From the NCBI GenBank assembly GCA_965659675.1, contig CBFHWY010000020.1:1-38816 (forward strand): a DNA stretch of 38,816 nt. The letters are read 5' to 3'. Shown piece by piece: positions 1-8,671 of the stretch (position 1 is its first letter; every line of letters starts with the position of its first letter). Under the pieces are notes generated by a model, which saw nothing but the letters and a program-made list of their open reading frames with translations, ran no database searches and was not told the origin of the DNA. The stretch is from CBFHWY01 sp965659675. GTDB taxonomy: Bacteria; Bacteroidota; Bacteroidia; Flavobacteriales_G; Salibacteraceae. A program made the position numbers and the translations under genes.

Positions 1-478
1 CATGCTTAATGTCAGCCATACTTCTGCACAAGCGCTCATAGTTCCCATGGAATTGGTTCTCCTCTTCGTTTGATCCCCATCTGTCGATATTATAGATCTC
101 AGCAGAATGCCTAAATACTCTTTCCGTATCCAACTCAAACATCTCTAGCTCACTCAGGTCAGATAAGACCTGACTTGAAACATGTTGCACAAGATCTTCA
201 TCGAGGTCAGGTAAAACAGTACGTACGGCGATCTTGATAGCCCCTGAGGATTCAAAGCTTCCGGCATATTTGTGCTTAGAAATACGGGTGATCAATTGAC
301 TTATGGTCAAACATTCTGGTAGAATGGAAGAGCGCTCTCCAGCTTCTATCAATGCATGCTTAAATTCACTTACGGCCCGCAAGGAAGGGAAAATGAACAA
401 GGTGTTTAAGGGATCGCTTTCTGATTCCTTAAAGTGATCGGTGAGTGTCTTTAGATAAGAGTATCTCAGAGTTTCCAT
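1..478 (-). CDS. PD-(D/E)XK nuclease / AddB-like protein, N-terminal part (cut by window edge)
   Basis: An open frame runs from an ATG at 478 to the left edge, giving about 159 residues with no stop. The N-terminus contains LFIFPSLRAVSEFKHAL followed by ILPECLTISQLI. This fits the opening of the AddB-like helicase-nuclease proteins of Bacteroidota, which usually read like 'vfPSkRAglFlkkal...PkilsIeefi'. That family takes part in double-strand-break end processing. The C-terminal nuclease domain, which would settle the call, lies outside the window. The ATG overlaps the end of the upstream TPR gene by 13 bp, so the two are probably co-transcribed. The family assignment rests on recalled motif resemblance and is moderate; the coding frame itself is convincing. 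Confidence 0.55.
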   Translation of the reverse strand, partial: METLRYSYLKTLTDHFKESESDPLNTLFIFPSLRAVSEFKHALIEAGERSSILPECLTISQLITRISKHKYAGSFESSGAIKIAVRTVLPDLDEDLVQHVSSQVLSDLSELEMFELDTERVFRHSAEIYNIDRWGSNEEENQFHGNYERLCRSMADIKH

Positions 479-1041
479 CCTTTACGGACGAAAGTAAAGA
501 ATTCAGACCTGCTTTTCTTATCTCTGAAAACGTTCAATATCTCCGCTCCAAAACTCTTCGACTTGAGATCCTCTTTCGGAATAGCACTTTTCTCTTCGTG
601 ATCAATTCGCTTTTGGTTTTCGAGATATTCGTAGGCTTCCGATAATTTATCAGCTTGTTTGATATGGTGTTTGGCTGCCTCTTTCCTGCCTTGTTTTTCA
701 AAGAGAAGTCCGAGGTTGTTATGCGCAATGGCATCCTCTGGATCTATTTTGATACAGGCCTTATAATCTTCTATAGCCCCTTTCAGATCGCCATTGGCAT
801 CTCTCACATAGGCCCTGCTGGAGTATCGGAATGGATTCCTGGGATCTAACTCAAGTGCTTTATCCAATTGAAGGAGAGCTTTTTTCTTCTGCTGAAGCTG
901 AAGCAGACATATTGCATACTCGTAATAGACCTGTGCGCTTTGCTGTACTTCCAGCACGGACGCGAAGATCTCAGCACTTTTATGAAAGTCCTTTGCCTCG
1001 TATGCCTTTCTAGCTTCTGTTATGGAATCTTCTTTACTCAC
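466..1041 (-). CDS. TPR-repeat protein
   Basis: This 191-residue protein contains at least three consecutive tetratricopeptide-type helical hairpins between about residues 5 and 135. Typical signatures are ALLQLDKALELDPRNPF, AIEDYKACIKIDPEDA and AHNNLGLLFEKQGRKEAA. No signal peptide is visible, so it is probably a cytoplasmic scaffold. After residue 135 the protein becomes charged and repeat-free (KRIDHEEKSAIPKEDLKSK). Its ATG shares four bases (ATGA) with the stop of the upstream sugar dehydrogenase gene, and its 3' end overlaps the AddB-like gene. All three therefore look co-transcribed. A specific partner or role cannot be read from the sequence. Confidence 0.8.
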   Translation of the reverse strand: MSKEDSITEARKAYEAKDFHKSAEIFASVLEVQQSAQVYYEYAICLLQLQQKKKALLQLDKALELDPRNPFRYSSRAYVRDANGDLKGAIEDYKACIKIDPEDAIAHNNLGLLFEKQGRKEAAKHHIKQADKLSEAYEYLENQKRIDHEEKSAIPKEDLKSKSFGAEILNVFRDKKSRSEFFTFVRKGWKL

Positions 1042-2063
1042 CTCAATTCAACTGCATTTTGATAGAATTGTTCGATCAATTGCACCACCGCCAGGCCATC
1101 CTCACCTGTGGTCATGATCTCCTGCTGACCATTCAATGAAGCTATCACATTCTTAAGGACCTTATCGTGATTCGACATCGAACCTTCATAGTGGCCATAA
1201 TCATTGGCTGGGCGAGAATGCTCGAGATCTGCAAAGTCCTCCTCCATTCCTGCAACATATTCCAGGCTATTTAAATATTTGCCTCCGATCTTTAAAGTGC
1301 AGCGATCACTCAATAAAGTGAGCGAGCCTTCCATATTGTGATCGAAGGCTGTGGTAGAATAAGACAAACTCCCTGTTGCACCATTCTTCATCACAAAGCT
1401 GAAATTCGCATTATCTTCAAACTCGAGATAATCTTCATCTCTGCATTTGTTTAAAAACCCATTCACTGCTTCCACCTCACCAAAGAGGTAATAAATGATA
1501 TCGATAAAGTGGCTAAATTGGGTGAAGAGTGTGCCACCATCCAAAGATCTTGTTCCTCGCCAGGCAGACTGCTGGTAATAATCCGCATTTCTATTCCAAT
1601 AACAATGAAGGCTGATGTTGTGAATCTTTCCAAGTTTGTTCTGTTCCAACAAATTTTTGAGTCGGGCTATTGGTGGATTATATCGATTCTGCTTGACCAC
1701 AAAGACCTGCTGATCAAGGGAGCGGGCGAGGTCTATCAATGACTTTGCTTTTGACGAGTCAATATCCATCGGTTTTTCAATGAGTACATGCTTACCTGCT
1801 TTTACACACTTCCTGGCAATATCGCAGTGCGTAGCATTAGGAGTGGCTATGATGATCACGTCCGAATTCGTGTTCAGGACTGCCTCTAAGTTTTCACAGG
1901 CATCAATCGAGAAGCGCTCAGCAAATGACCTGTTTAATGAAGAATCGAGGTCATAGCAAGCGACCAAAGCTGCATTCTCAATTTCCTTGAGGTGGCCGGC
2001 ATGACGCTGCGCAATATGTCCACAACCAATAATTGAGAAGTTAATGTGCGATGAATTTGTCAT
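1038..2063 (-). CDS. Gfo/Idh/MocA oxidoreductase, WbpB/WlbA-like UDP-GlcNAcA 3-dehydrogenase
   Basis: The N-terminal Rossmann fold shows GCGHIAQRH (residues 13-21) and the family EKP motif (96-98). The rest resembles WbpB/WlbA, enzymes that oxidise C3 of UDP-N-acetylglucosaminuronic acid on the way to 2,3-diamino sugars. The matching stretches are KQNRYNPPIA, the aromatic YYQQSAWRGT, LDGGTLFTQFSHFID, and NMEGSLTLLSDRCTLKIGG. Length (341 residues) is slightly above the usual ~315-350. No WbpA, WbpE or WbpD partner is seen here, so the pathway would have to be completed elsewhere. The gene starts only 26 bp from the divergent membrane-protein gene and is coupled by ATGA overlap to the TPR gene. 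The fold is certain; the substrate is inferred. Confidence 0.78.
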   Translation of the reverse strand: MTNSSHINFSIIGCGHIAQRHAGHLKEIENAALVACYDLDSSLNRSFAERFSIDACENLEAVLNTNSDVIIIATPNATHCDIARKCVKAGKHVLIEKPMDIDSSKAKSLIDLARSLDQQVFVVKQNRYNPPIARLKNLLEQNKLGKIHNISLHCYWNRNADYYQQSAWRGTRSLDGGTLFTQFSHFIDIIYYLFGEVEAVNGFLNKCRDEDYLEFEDNANFSFVMKNGATGSLSYSTTAFDHNMEGSLTLLSDRCTLKIGGKYLNSLEYVAGMEEDFADLEHSRPANDYGHYEGSMSNHDKVLKNVIASLNGQQEIMTTGEDGLAVVQLIEQFYQNAVELR

Positions 2064-2068
2064 CTTCG

Positions 2069-2076
2069 CAAAACTA
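2069..2076 (-). promoter_or_regulatory. Possible Bacteroidota -7 box (TAGTTTTG) for the WbpB-like gene
   Basis: Read on the minus strand, TAGTTTTG fits the Bacteroidota -7 consensus TAnnTTTG and ends 5 nt before the ATG at 2063. Transcription would then start almost on the start codon (leaderless or nearly so). No convincing TTG -33 element was found upstream, so this is a weak call. Confidence 0.25.
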
Positions 2077-2089
2077 GTTAAAAGGCCCC

Positions 2090-3469
2090 GTGGAAAGTCA
2101 GGACATCCTTATTGTAAGTGTATACTTTCTCTTTTTCCTACTCATAGGAACGGTTATTCAGCTGTTTAAGTCTGGAGATCTTCGATACAAGTACTTTCTT
2201 CCAGCGCTGACGCTCAAGTTGATAGGTGGACTTTCATTTGCTTTGATATACAAGTATTATTACGGCTATGGAGACACCTTCGCATACTACAGCAATTCTC
2301 TCAAATTAACTGAGATACTTCTTACCAAGCCAGGCAAAGGCCTTGACTTCCTGTTTTATTTCAGTCGGGACGTAGGCTCCTATGTGGCAGGCGAAATGGG
2401 TGGAATAAACAGGATCATCAATGGACAAAATACATTTCTAGTCGTGAAATTCGCAGCTGTTGCCAACCTATTAAGTTTCTCAAACTTCATGGCGAGCACT
2501 ATTATATTCTCGGTGCTCTCATTCAGTGGTATGTGGGTTGGTTATTTGGCAATTTGCAAGAAGTTCAATAAGCCAAAGATGATCCGTTGGGCAGCTATCG
2601 CATTCTTCTTTGTTCCATCTGTGTTTTTTTGGGGCTCTGGACTCATGAAAGACTCCATTGTGATCGGCTTTCTGGGCATTCTGATCTATGCGCTCATGCC
2701 TATTGGTAATCTGAGATTTCCAGGGATAAAAAGACTCTTACTGATCATTGTTGCCGGATACGTCATTCTTGTCCTAAAGGCATATGTGGTTTTCTGTCTC
2801 GTACCAGCGCTAGCCTACTGGCTGTATTTAAAAACAAGGAGCTCAATCAAGAACATCATTTTAAAAGCTGTAGTGGCCCCGTTATTTTTAGCCACCCTTT
2901 TCGCCGGGGTGATATTTAGTGTTAGTATTCTGGGAGACTTCACAGATAAGTATAGAGTTGATCAGGTATTGGAAACGGCCAAGATCTATCAGGATTATCA
3001 CTCTGTAGAAGAGGCTCAGGCTGGTCGAGGCTCAAGCTACACCCTACCAGATTACGGAAATGATATTTTGAATGCGGTCGCAAATATTCCAACGGCTATC
3101 AATGTAACCCTGTATCGACCATACCCCTGGGAGATCAGCAGTGCGGTTGTGGCTTTTGCTGCACTTGAGAGCCTTTTGTTATTCTTTTTCAGCATTCACC
3201 TGATCTTCAGAAAAGGGCTCTTCAGAATTTATCGCTTCTTACAACAGGAGCCATTTTTATTCTTCATTTTGCTCTTCACACTACTATTCTCCTATGTGAT
3301 CGGCTTCTCCTCTTATAACTTCGGGGCCCTTGTGAGGTATAAGATTCAGTGTATCCCGCTCTACATCTTCATGCTTTTTGCGATAAAAGAGCTTCTGCCA
3401 GACAAGAAACTGGTTAGGAAGGCAACAGGTCGTTATAGAAATCAAGCGTATCCTCAGTCATCCGCTTGA
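2090..3469 (+). CDS. Polytopic membrane protein, possible polysaccharide polymerase (Wzy-like)
   Basis: A 459-residue protein with about ten hydrophobic segments, starting with ILIVSVYFLFFLLIGTVI. Short polar loops carry YYGYGDTFAYYSNS (about 57-70) and WGSGLMKDSIV near the middle. This topology and its place among glycosyltransferase and flippase genes suggest a Wzy-type polymerase or other envelope-glycan membrane enzyme. Wzy proteins are poorly conserved, so this is inference. The start must be GTG at 2090, because no in-frame ATG occurs until about residue 100. The gene is divergent from the sugar dehydrogenase. Its last 56 bp overlap the convergent glycosyltransferase gene. Confidence 0.6.
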   Translation: MESQDILIVSVYFLFFLLIGTVIQLFKSGDLRYKYFLPALTLKLIGGLSFALIYKYYYGYGDTFAYYSNSLKLTEILLTKPGKGLDFLFYFSRDVGSYVAGEMGGINRIINGQNTFLVVKFAAVANLLSFSNFMASTIIFSVLSFSGMWVGYLAICKKFNKPKMIRWAAIAFFFVPSVFFWGSGLMKDSIVIGFLGILIYALMPIGNLRFPGIKRLLLIIVAGYVILVLKAYVVFCLVPALAYWLYLKTRSSIKNIILKAVVAPLFLATLFAGVIFSVSILGDFTDKYRVDQVLETAKIYQDYHSVEEAQAGRGSSYTLPDYGNDILNAVANIPTAINVTLYRPYPWEISSAVVAFAALESLLLFFFSIHLIFRKGLFRIYRFLQQEPFLFFILLFTLLFSYVIGFSSYNFGALVRYKIQCIPLYIFMLFAIKELLPDKKLVRKATGRYRNQAYPQSSA

Positions 3470-4550
3470 TGTTATAGTATTCAACGAGTTTTTTGTGGCC
3501 AGCATCACCGTATTGGGTCATGCTCTCTGGATGAGAAAGGAGATCATCGATCGCTGCTGCGTATTGCTCAATTTCATAGGCTGGTATTAACCTTCCATTT
3601 ATACCGTCTTCAATTCTTTCGTTTAGGCTAGGCACATCGAAAGCAACGATCGGTTTAGAGACAGAAAACGCTTCCAGCACAACTACACCAAAACCTTCGG
3701 AAACTGAGGGTACAAGCACTACATCTGAGTTCTTCATGAATTTTCTTGCCTCTGGCGAATAACCCGTGAAAACAACCACGTCCTCAAGCTCAAGCTTTTT
3801 GGTCAAACTCTTTAGCGCTTCCTCCTCAGGACCATTACCTACAAAAACCAGGCGAAGTTCAGGGTATTTCAGCTTGAGGATCTTCATCGCATTTAGAGCG
3901 TAACGATGCCCTTTAAATGCTGTTAAGCGACCCACCAGAACAAGTTGTTTCTCACCAAAGCGAAATTGCTTTTCCTCCTTCAGGGAATTTGGAAAATTAA
4001 AGCCATAGGGAATGAGTTCTAGCTTGTCGGCTGGACAGATATCCAGTCCAGTGTAGAGCTTTTGAAGTCCCTCAGAAATCGCAATGCTCTTATTTACTTG
4101 TCGTTCAGCAAAACGGGCCACCTTGAGATAGAAGTTATTCCGCTTGTGTTCAGGGTTAAAGCCGAAGCGGTTGTTATACCATTCCTGATATCCATGTTTG
4201 GTAGAAACCAGTTTGAGCCTGGGGTTTAAAATTCGTTTGTAATAGGCCAGCAGAAAATCTGCGTGGATCAAGTGAGTGTGCACCAGGTCATAGTTTGATT
4301 CACGAATCAAAAGATGAATCTTTCTGAGCGTACGGACGAACGGAAATCGACTAAAAGCAATGGCGTGGCACGCCACTCCGCTCGCTTCCATCTTCTCTTT
4401 GAAGTTATCGTAAACTCCAGGGCTCGACTTTGGATACAAACAGAGGAACTCAATTTCGAGTCCTGCCTCTTTTAAAGCCGGCAAGGCATTCAGGAGATAC
4501 ATTTCGCTACCAGCGATGCCCGTAATATTTTGAACATGAAGGACCTTCAA
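3414..4550 (-). CDS. GT4-family glycosyltransferase
   Basis: A GT-B-fold retaining glycosyltransferase. The N-terminal lobe begins LKVLHVQNITGIAGSE, the usual first strand and glycine loop. The C-terminal lobe has QLVLVGRLTAFKGH, LVFVGNGPEEE and the nucleotide-sugar-binding E-x7-E motif in PSVSEGFGVVVLEAF. It probably adds a sugar to the lipid-linked surface glycan. I place the start at the TTG at 4550 because it gives the family-typical 'MKVLHV' N-terminus. The frame stays open to another TTG at 4622, which would add 24 atypical residues. No ATG is available near either. The 3' end overlaps the convergent membrane protein by 56 bp. It follows the GT2 gene on the same strand. Confidence 0.85.
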   Translation of the reverse strand: MKVLHVQNITGIAGSEMYLLNALPALKEAGLEIEFLCLYPKSSPGVYDNFKEKMEASGVACHAIAFSRFPFVRTLRKIHLLIRESNYDLVHTHLIHADFLLAYYKRILNPRLKLVSTKHGYQEWYNNRFGFNPEHKRNNFYLKVARFAERQVNKSIAISEGLQKLYTGLDICPADKLELIPYGFNFPNSLKEEKQFRFGEKQLVLVGRLTAFKGHRYALNAMKILKLKYPELRLVFVGNGPEEEALKSLTKKLELEDVVVFTGYSPEARKFMKNSDVVLVPSVSEGFGVVVLEAFSVSKPIVAFDVPSLNERIEDGINGRLIPAYEIEQYAAAIDDLLSHPESMTQYGDAGHKKLVEYYNIKRMTEDTLDFYNDLLPS

Positions 4551-4636
4551 ATCTTGTTCTTTCGGAAGGCGAACATAATAAATTGGCAAATAGCTGTTCG
4601 CGCTATTTTGGGCAATTGCCAAAAGTATGGATGAAC

Positions 4637-5527
4637 TCAGCTAAAGAGTAGATGCTTAAGCACTGCCTGGTTTCGTTTTCTGAACAGTTCAGCTAGACCA
4701 TTTTTTTTAAATGCTTCTTTCAAAAGCCCCATTGCCCGCTTCTTATCCTTTTTCAATACAGCGCTTAAAGCAGCCAGAGAGTAAAAGGAGGCTTCGATAA
4801 GTTCCAGGTGGCCTAAGTAGGCATGAGAAAAGTGTTCATCCTGTTTTAGCGTGTGCAGCAATTCATTCATACTCTCCAAAACACGCCCGACAGGTGGAGT
4901 TGCCATAGACTGACCTTCGTGCATATTCATTTGAACACTTAGCTTTTTCATTGAAGTCATCTCTACCCTACTCAAAAGTCTGAGCCAAAGGCAAAGGTCT
5001 TCACCGATTAAAAGTGTGCTCGAAATGGGAAACTGAACTTCAGAAAAGAGACTTCGCATTACACAAGCCGCTGAAGGTGGAATGAAGTTTTGATAACAAA
5101 GCCTTTTCACCAGACCCTGCTTGTTTTTAAGGAAGTGTTCACTCAAGATTTCTTGATCTGCATTGACCTTGCGATAGGGGCAAAAAATAAAGCTTGCAGA
5201 GGGTTCTGATCTAATTTGCTCCGAAAGGTTTTGGAGGTGATCTGAAAGAAACTCATCATCTGAATCCAAAAATATCAGATACTCTCCCCTGGCCAAAGAT
5301 GCTCCGTAGTTCCTGGCCAAATTGCGCTCCTCGTTCTCTTTGTAATGGTATGAGAGACGTTCATCATTAAAGGCACTTACCACGGCTTTTGAGTGATCCG
5401 TTCCTCCATCATCCACCACAATACACTCCCAATCACTAAACGCCTGACCAACAACACTATCTAGCGCCCTTTTTAATTGAGCAGCTCGATTGTAAGTAGG
5501 AATAACAATTGAAAATGCAGTATTCAC
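4637..5527 (-). CDS. GT2-family glycosyltransferase
   Basis: A 296-residue GT-A glycosyltransferase. It opens with FSIVIPTYNRAAQLKRAL and continues with the nucleotide-binding VVDDGG (37-42) and the metal-binding DSDD (88-91, a DXD-type motif). These mark inverting GT2 enzymes. No membrane segment is visible, so it should work at the cytoplasmic face on a lipid-linked acceptor. The start codon is GTG at 5527. The gene precedes the GT4 gene on the same strand, and the two are probably co-transcribed. The donor sugar cannot be told from the sequence. Confidence 0.88.
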   Translation of the reverse strand: MNTAFSIVIPTYNRAAQLKRALDSVVGQAFSDWECIVVDDGGTDHSKAVVSAFNDERLSYHYKENEERNLARNYGASLARGEYLIFLDSDDEFLSDHLQNLSEQIRSEPSASFIFCPYRKVNADQEILSEHFLKNKQGLVKRLCYQNFIPPSAACVMRSLFSEVQFPISSTLLIGEDLCLWLRLLSRVEMTSMKKLSVQMNMHEGQSMATPPVGRVLESMNELLHTLKQDEHFSHAYLGHLELIEASFYSLAALSAVLKKDKKRAMGLLKEAFKKNGLAELFRKRNQAVLKHLLFS

Positions 5528-5554
5528 CTGATGCCTTGTGGGGGTAAATTAAGT

Positions 5555-5562
5555 TAATTTTG
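5555..5562 (+). promoter_or_regulatory. Possible -7 box (TAATTTTG) upstream of the sulfotransferase
   Basis: TAATTTTG fits TAnnTTTG, and a TTG at 5536-5538 lies 16 nt upstream as a candidate -33 element (slightly short spacing). The predicted start of transcription would fall only a few bases before the ATG at 5573. A plausible promoter for a gene flanked by opposite-strand genes. Confidence 0.35.
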
Positions 5563-5572
5563 ACGGAAATCC

Positions 5573-6436
5573 ATGTATTCAAAGCTGCTGAACACTTACA
5601 AAAGCATCCTTGGCCTCGATCAACGGGAAAGGATTTTAACGCATCGCCGTTTTTTGGGCGATAGGGTTCTTCCGAATCTCTTCATTCTGGGAACGCAAAA
5701 AGGAGGTACATCCAGCTTATATGAGTACCTCGTTTCCCACCCTGCCATTTTGAGGTCATATCAAAAAGAAGCTCAATTCTTTAATCGGAGCTTCAGACAT
5801 GGCATTTGATATTATCGTGCATTCTTTTCAAAGCGAAAGGCTTTCAAAAAAAATCAAACTGAACATGGTAAAGCCTACTGCATTGATGCTAGTCCGGATT
5901 ACCTCGACTTCCCCGGAGTTCCTGAAAAGTTAAAGTCAGTTAGCCAGGACCCGAAATTTATCGTGCTCTTACGCGAACCTGCTGACCGAGCCTATTCTCA
6001 TTACCGAATGACGCAACGACTCCATGGAAAATTTGAGTCGCTTAGTTTTATTGAGGCCTTAAGCGCAGAAAGCCAACGCTTAAATGACATCTTTCAACCA
6101 GATCTGAGCGACTATGATAAGGCCTTGAAACACTCACTTTATGCCTATCGGGAAAAGGGACTTTACTCAAAGCACCTAAAAAGATGGTTTGAGCACTTTC
6201 CAAGAGAGCGATTTCTTATTCTCTACTCAGAGGAATTCTTCTCTGACCCAGAGGGGTCATTATCAAAGTGTTTTGATTTTTTAGAGTTGAACCAGACCCA
6301 AATTGAGCGCAGTGGAAAGATCTACAACAAGGGCCAGCACAAAGAAATAGATGAGGATCTAACTGAACTCAGACAAAGCTATAAAGCATCTGTGCATGAA
6401 TTATCTGACTTACTCGGTGAGAGCCCGCCCTGGTGA
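5573..6436 (+). pseudogene. PAPS-dependent sulfotransferase interrupted by one in-frame TGA
   Basis: One continuous frame of 287 codons is broken only by TGA at 5807-5809 (codon 79). The N-terminal part has the 5'-phosphosulfate-binding loop LGTQKGGTSSLYEYL (39-53). After the stop, the same frame continues with YYRAFF and the 3'-phosphate-binding motif IVLLREPADRAYSHYRM (130-146). Sulfotransferases of this type usually have 'G-x-x-W-Y-r-x-f-F' at this point, so TGA stands where TGG (Trp) is expected. Neighbouring genes end in TGA, so recoding of TGA is unlikely. An intact copy would sulfate the surface glycan. The 3' end overlaps the convergent flippase by 27 bp. It could be a true nonsense mutation or a single-base sequence error. 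Confidence 0.8.
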
Positions 6437-7885
6437 ACTCTTGAAGAGAGAGATAAAATTCTTACGCATCCACTTGAACTCATCAAAATAAACAAATACG
6501 CTGATCGCAATAATTGATGCACCATGAAGTAGGTTCAACACTGCGCGATCTTGATCCAGGATCTCTATCAATGGAGCAAGTACGATCAATACTGCAATCA
6601 CCAATAAAGCCCTTGTCTTGTTGATGGGAATCTTTATTGAAAGTATTCTATTTGAGGTAAGCGCTGCAAGACCAGACTGAATTAGCTTGGCAACTACCAG
6701 CGCCAGTGTGATGGCAATCACAGGAGCAAAAGAGAATTGAAGCCCTTCAATAGCCAGGTAATAAAGCAAAATCGAGCAGAGAAGGATATAGGAAACTAAC
6801 CGGGTTTTCTTTGAAAAAAAGATGGGCACTGTGAAGAGCATGTAAAACAAATGAGGAATATAAGAGTAGCATAGTAACCAGAGGTAATCAGTGGCTGGAA
6901 GATATTGCTCTTCAACAACCCACAACATAAATGGAGAGCTGAATATGATGGCTGCAGCGATCAGCCAAAGTGAGGTAATGAAGAATAAGTCATTCAACCT
7001 GGTCATATAGGTCGCATTGTGCTCGCTTTTTCCAGTGAGATATTTGTAAAGCTTTGGGCTGACTGAATTGAATATTGCATAGAGAAATACAGATATAACC
7101 CCGGTGATCTGTTTTGAAAGATTGAAAACACCAAGCTCCTCTAGTCCACCAACCTGTTCGACCGCTAACCTATCCAGCTTATTAAATACGATGAGCAGAA
7201 AACCGTAGGGAATTAAAGGTAGCCCGTATTTGAGCAATCGGTTCAAGATCTTCGCTGAAATCACTTTTCCATGATTTCTGATCAATAAAACAAGACTGAT
7301 AATTGTAAATATACTGCCTCCCAGCGCTCTACCCCAGATGTTTCCAGCTGCACCAAGCTTGAGAATGATCACTCCCAGAACGATGAAGAAGAGGTTTAAA
7401 AGAAAGAATCCAAGTGCATAACGGGCATATAATTTTGGTTTCTCCTCGTTTCTATAAAAAGCAAGGTTCAATTCATTCAAGACAGTGTTCAGGTTGATCA
7501 GCACCACCCAAAATCCGTAGGTCAAATAGTCGAATTTGCCACTCTTGAAGAGAATCCCAAACAAATGATCAGCGAAAGGAAAAAGAGCAAGGGCTACCAA
7601 AAGACCACTCAGCAGGGTAAATAAAAAGCTTGTGGAATAGAGTTTACTTAAAAGCTTTGGCTTTTTGAAGTAATCGAAATAGTATCGCGAAAAGGCATAG
7701 CGGATCCCAAAAGAAACAATCACGCCAACGAGCCCTGAAAAAACATCTGCAGTTCCGAGTATTCCATACTCAGCAGGCACCATGTAATAAGTATAAATCG
7801 GGGCTAGAATAAAGTTGATACCCATCGGCAGAAAACCGAGTATCACATAAATACTTGTATCCTTTAGTAAAACCCTTTTAGACAA
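6410..7885 (-). CDS. Wzx-type polysaccharide flippase / MATE-like exporter
   Basis: A 491-residue protein with about 12-14 hydrophobic helices. The N-terminus IYVILGFLPMGINFILAPIY followed by PAEYGILGTADVFSGL is typical of Wzx/RfbX lipid-linked oligosaccharide flippases (MOP superfamily). It would move the undecaprenyl-linked glycan across the inner membrane. The start is TTG at 7885: an in-frame stop lies just upstream and no early ATG exists. It is the last gene of the nonulosonic-acid run, 12 bp after the dioxygenase gene. Its 3' end overlaps the broken sulfotransferase gene on the other strand. Confidence 0.88.
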   Translation of the reverse strand: MSKRVLLKDTSIYVILGFLPMGINFILAPIYTYYMVPAEYGILGTADVFSGLVGVIVSFGIRYAFSRYYFDYFKKPKLLSKLYSTSFLFTLLSGLLVALALFPFADHLFGILFKSGKFDYLTYGFWVVLINLNTVLNELNLAFYRNEEKPKLYARYALGFFLLNLFFIVLGVIILKLGAAGNIWGRALGGSIFTIISLVLLIRNHGKVISAKILNRLLKYGLPLIPYGFLLIVFNKLDRLAVEQVGGLEELGVFNLSKQITGVISVFLYAIFNSVSPKLYKYLTGKSEHNATYMTRLNDLFFITSLWLIAAAIIFSSPFMLWVVEEQYLPATDYLWLLCYSYIPHLFYMLFTVPIFFSKKTRLVSYILLCSILLYYLAIEGLQFSFAPVIAITLALVVAKLIQSGLAALTSNRILSIKIPINKTRALLVIAVLIVLAPLIEILDQDRAVLNLLHGASIIAISVFVYFDEFKWMRKNFISLFKSSPGRALTE

Positions 7886-7897
7886 GACTCAATAAGC

Positions 7898-8671
7898 TCA
7901 AAGGCCAAAGGTACAATTCAACAAGACCCTTTTTCCAGATTTCAATACTGTTCCCTGATGTATCCCCCTGAAGTCGCCAAGGAATAGACTTCCTTTTTTG
8001 GCAGTGAGCTTCACGGGTTCCAGTCTGGCTTCCTCACATAGTTTCTCCATTTCCTGTGGAAAGAAATGTCCATAACGGCCATTCTCACCCCTGGTTTCGA
8101 ACTCAAGCTGATAGGGGCGTTTCCAGGCGCCATCCAGGTGGCTTCTTCTGTAGTAGATCATTGGGGCGTTTTCTTCATCAACATCGTGTAAGAAAGCAAA
8201 AGCCTTAAAACGCTGACGCCAATCATCGAAATGAGCAATATTCGCCTGGTAGCTCGCCCCTTGTTCTAATTTGAAATCTGCCTCTTTTCGGTAAGCCAGA
8301 ACATTCTCAGAAACATAGGATCTTGCTATTCTCCAAATCTGCTCATTCTGATAGAATGACTTTTCAGTAGCGGGAGCATGCTGATCTATCTTGCCTATCC
8401 TCTCATGTCCGCGTTCATGTTTAAAGTAGTCTGGATGATTTTCCTGTTTGATCTTTTGGTAGGCGGCCATCACCTCCTGATACATTTGGTCAGCCTCAGT
8501 AGTGGAAAAGAAATCCTCTATCACAATAAAACCATCTCTGTTTATACGATCGATAATATCCCTATCGCGTTCGTCAACTTTTGATGGCTTGTACTTTGAG
8601 TACATATATGCGCGCAGTATCCAGTAATACGGAGCGGTCGATCTATACCATGGTCTTTTTTGTATTGCCAC
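7898..8671 (-). CDS. Phytanoyl-CoA dioxygenase (PhyH)-like Fe(II)/2-oxoglutarate oxygenase
   Basis: A 257-residue protein with the metal triad of Fe(II)/2-oxoglutarate oxygenases: His147 and Asp149 in IAHFDDW, and distal His238 in RGIHQGT. Arg248 follows ten residues later and could bind 2-oxoglutarate. The N-terminal DRINRDGFIVIEDFFS is the usual PhyH opening. Members act on many small molecules; the setting here suggests hydroxylation of a sugar, an acyl group or a lipid carrier, which is inference. It begins with GTG at 8671, whose G is also the last base of the TAG stop of the preceding gene (1-bp overlap). It lies between a putative transferase and the flippase. Confidence 0.75.
   Translation of the reverse strand: MAIQKRPWYRSTAPYYWILRAYMYSKYKPSKVDERDRDIIDRINRDGFIVIEDFFSTTEADQMYQEVMAAYQKIKQENHPDYFKHERGHERIGKIDQHAPATEKSFYQNEQIWRIARSYVSENVLAYRKEADFKLEQGASYQANIAHFDDWRQRFKAFAFLHDVDEENAPMIYYRRSHLDGAWKRPYQLEFETRGENGRYGHFFPQEMEKLCEEARLEPVKLTAKKGSLFLGDFRGIHQGTVLKSGKRVLLNCTFGL

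Noticed and set aside
5807..5809. TGA read as tryptophan or selenocysteine
   Set aside because: Many intact genes here end in TGA (for example rel at 22716 and the ATGA junctions), so TGA is a normal stop. The expected residue is Trp, not Cys/Sec, and no SECIS-like hairpin was evident.
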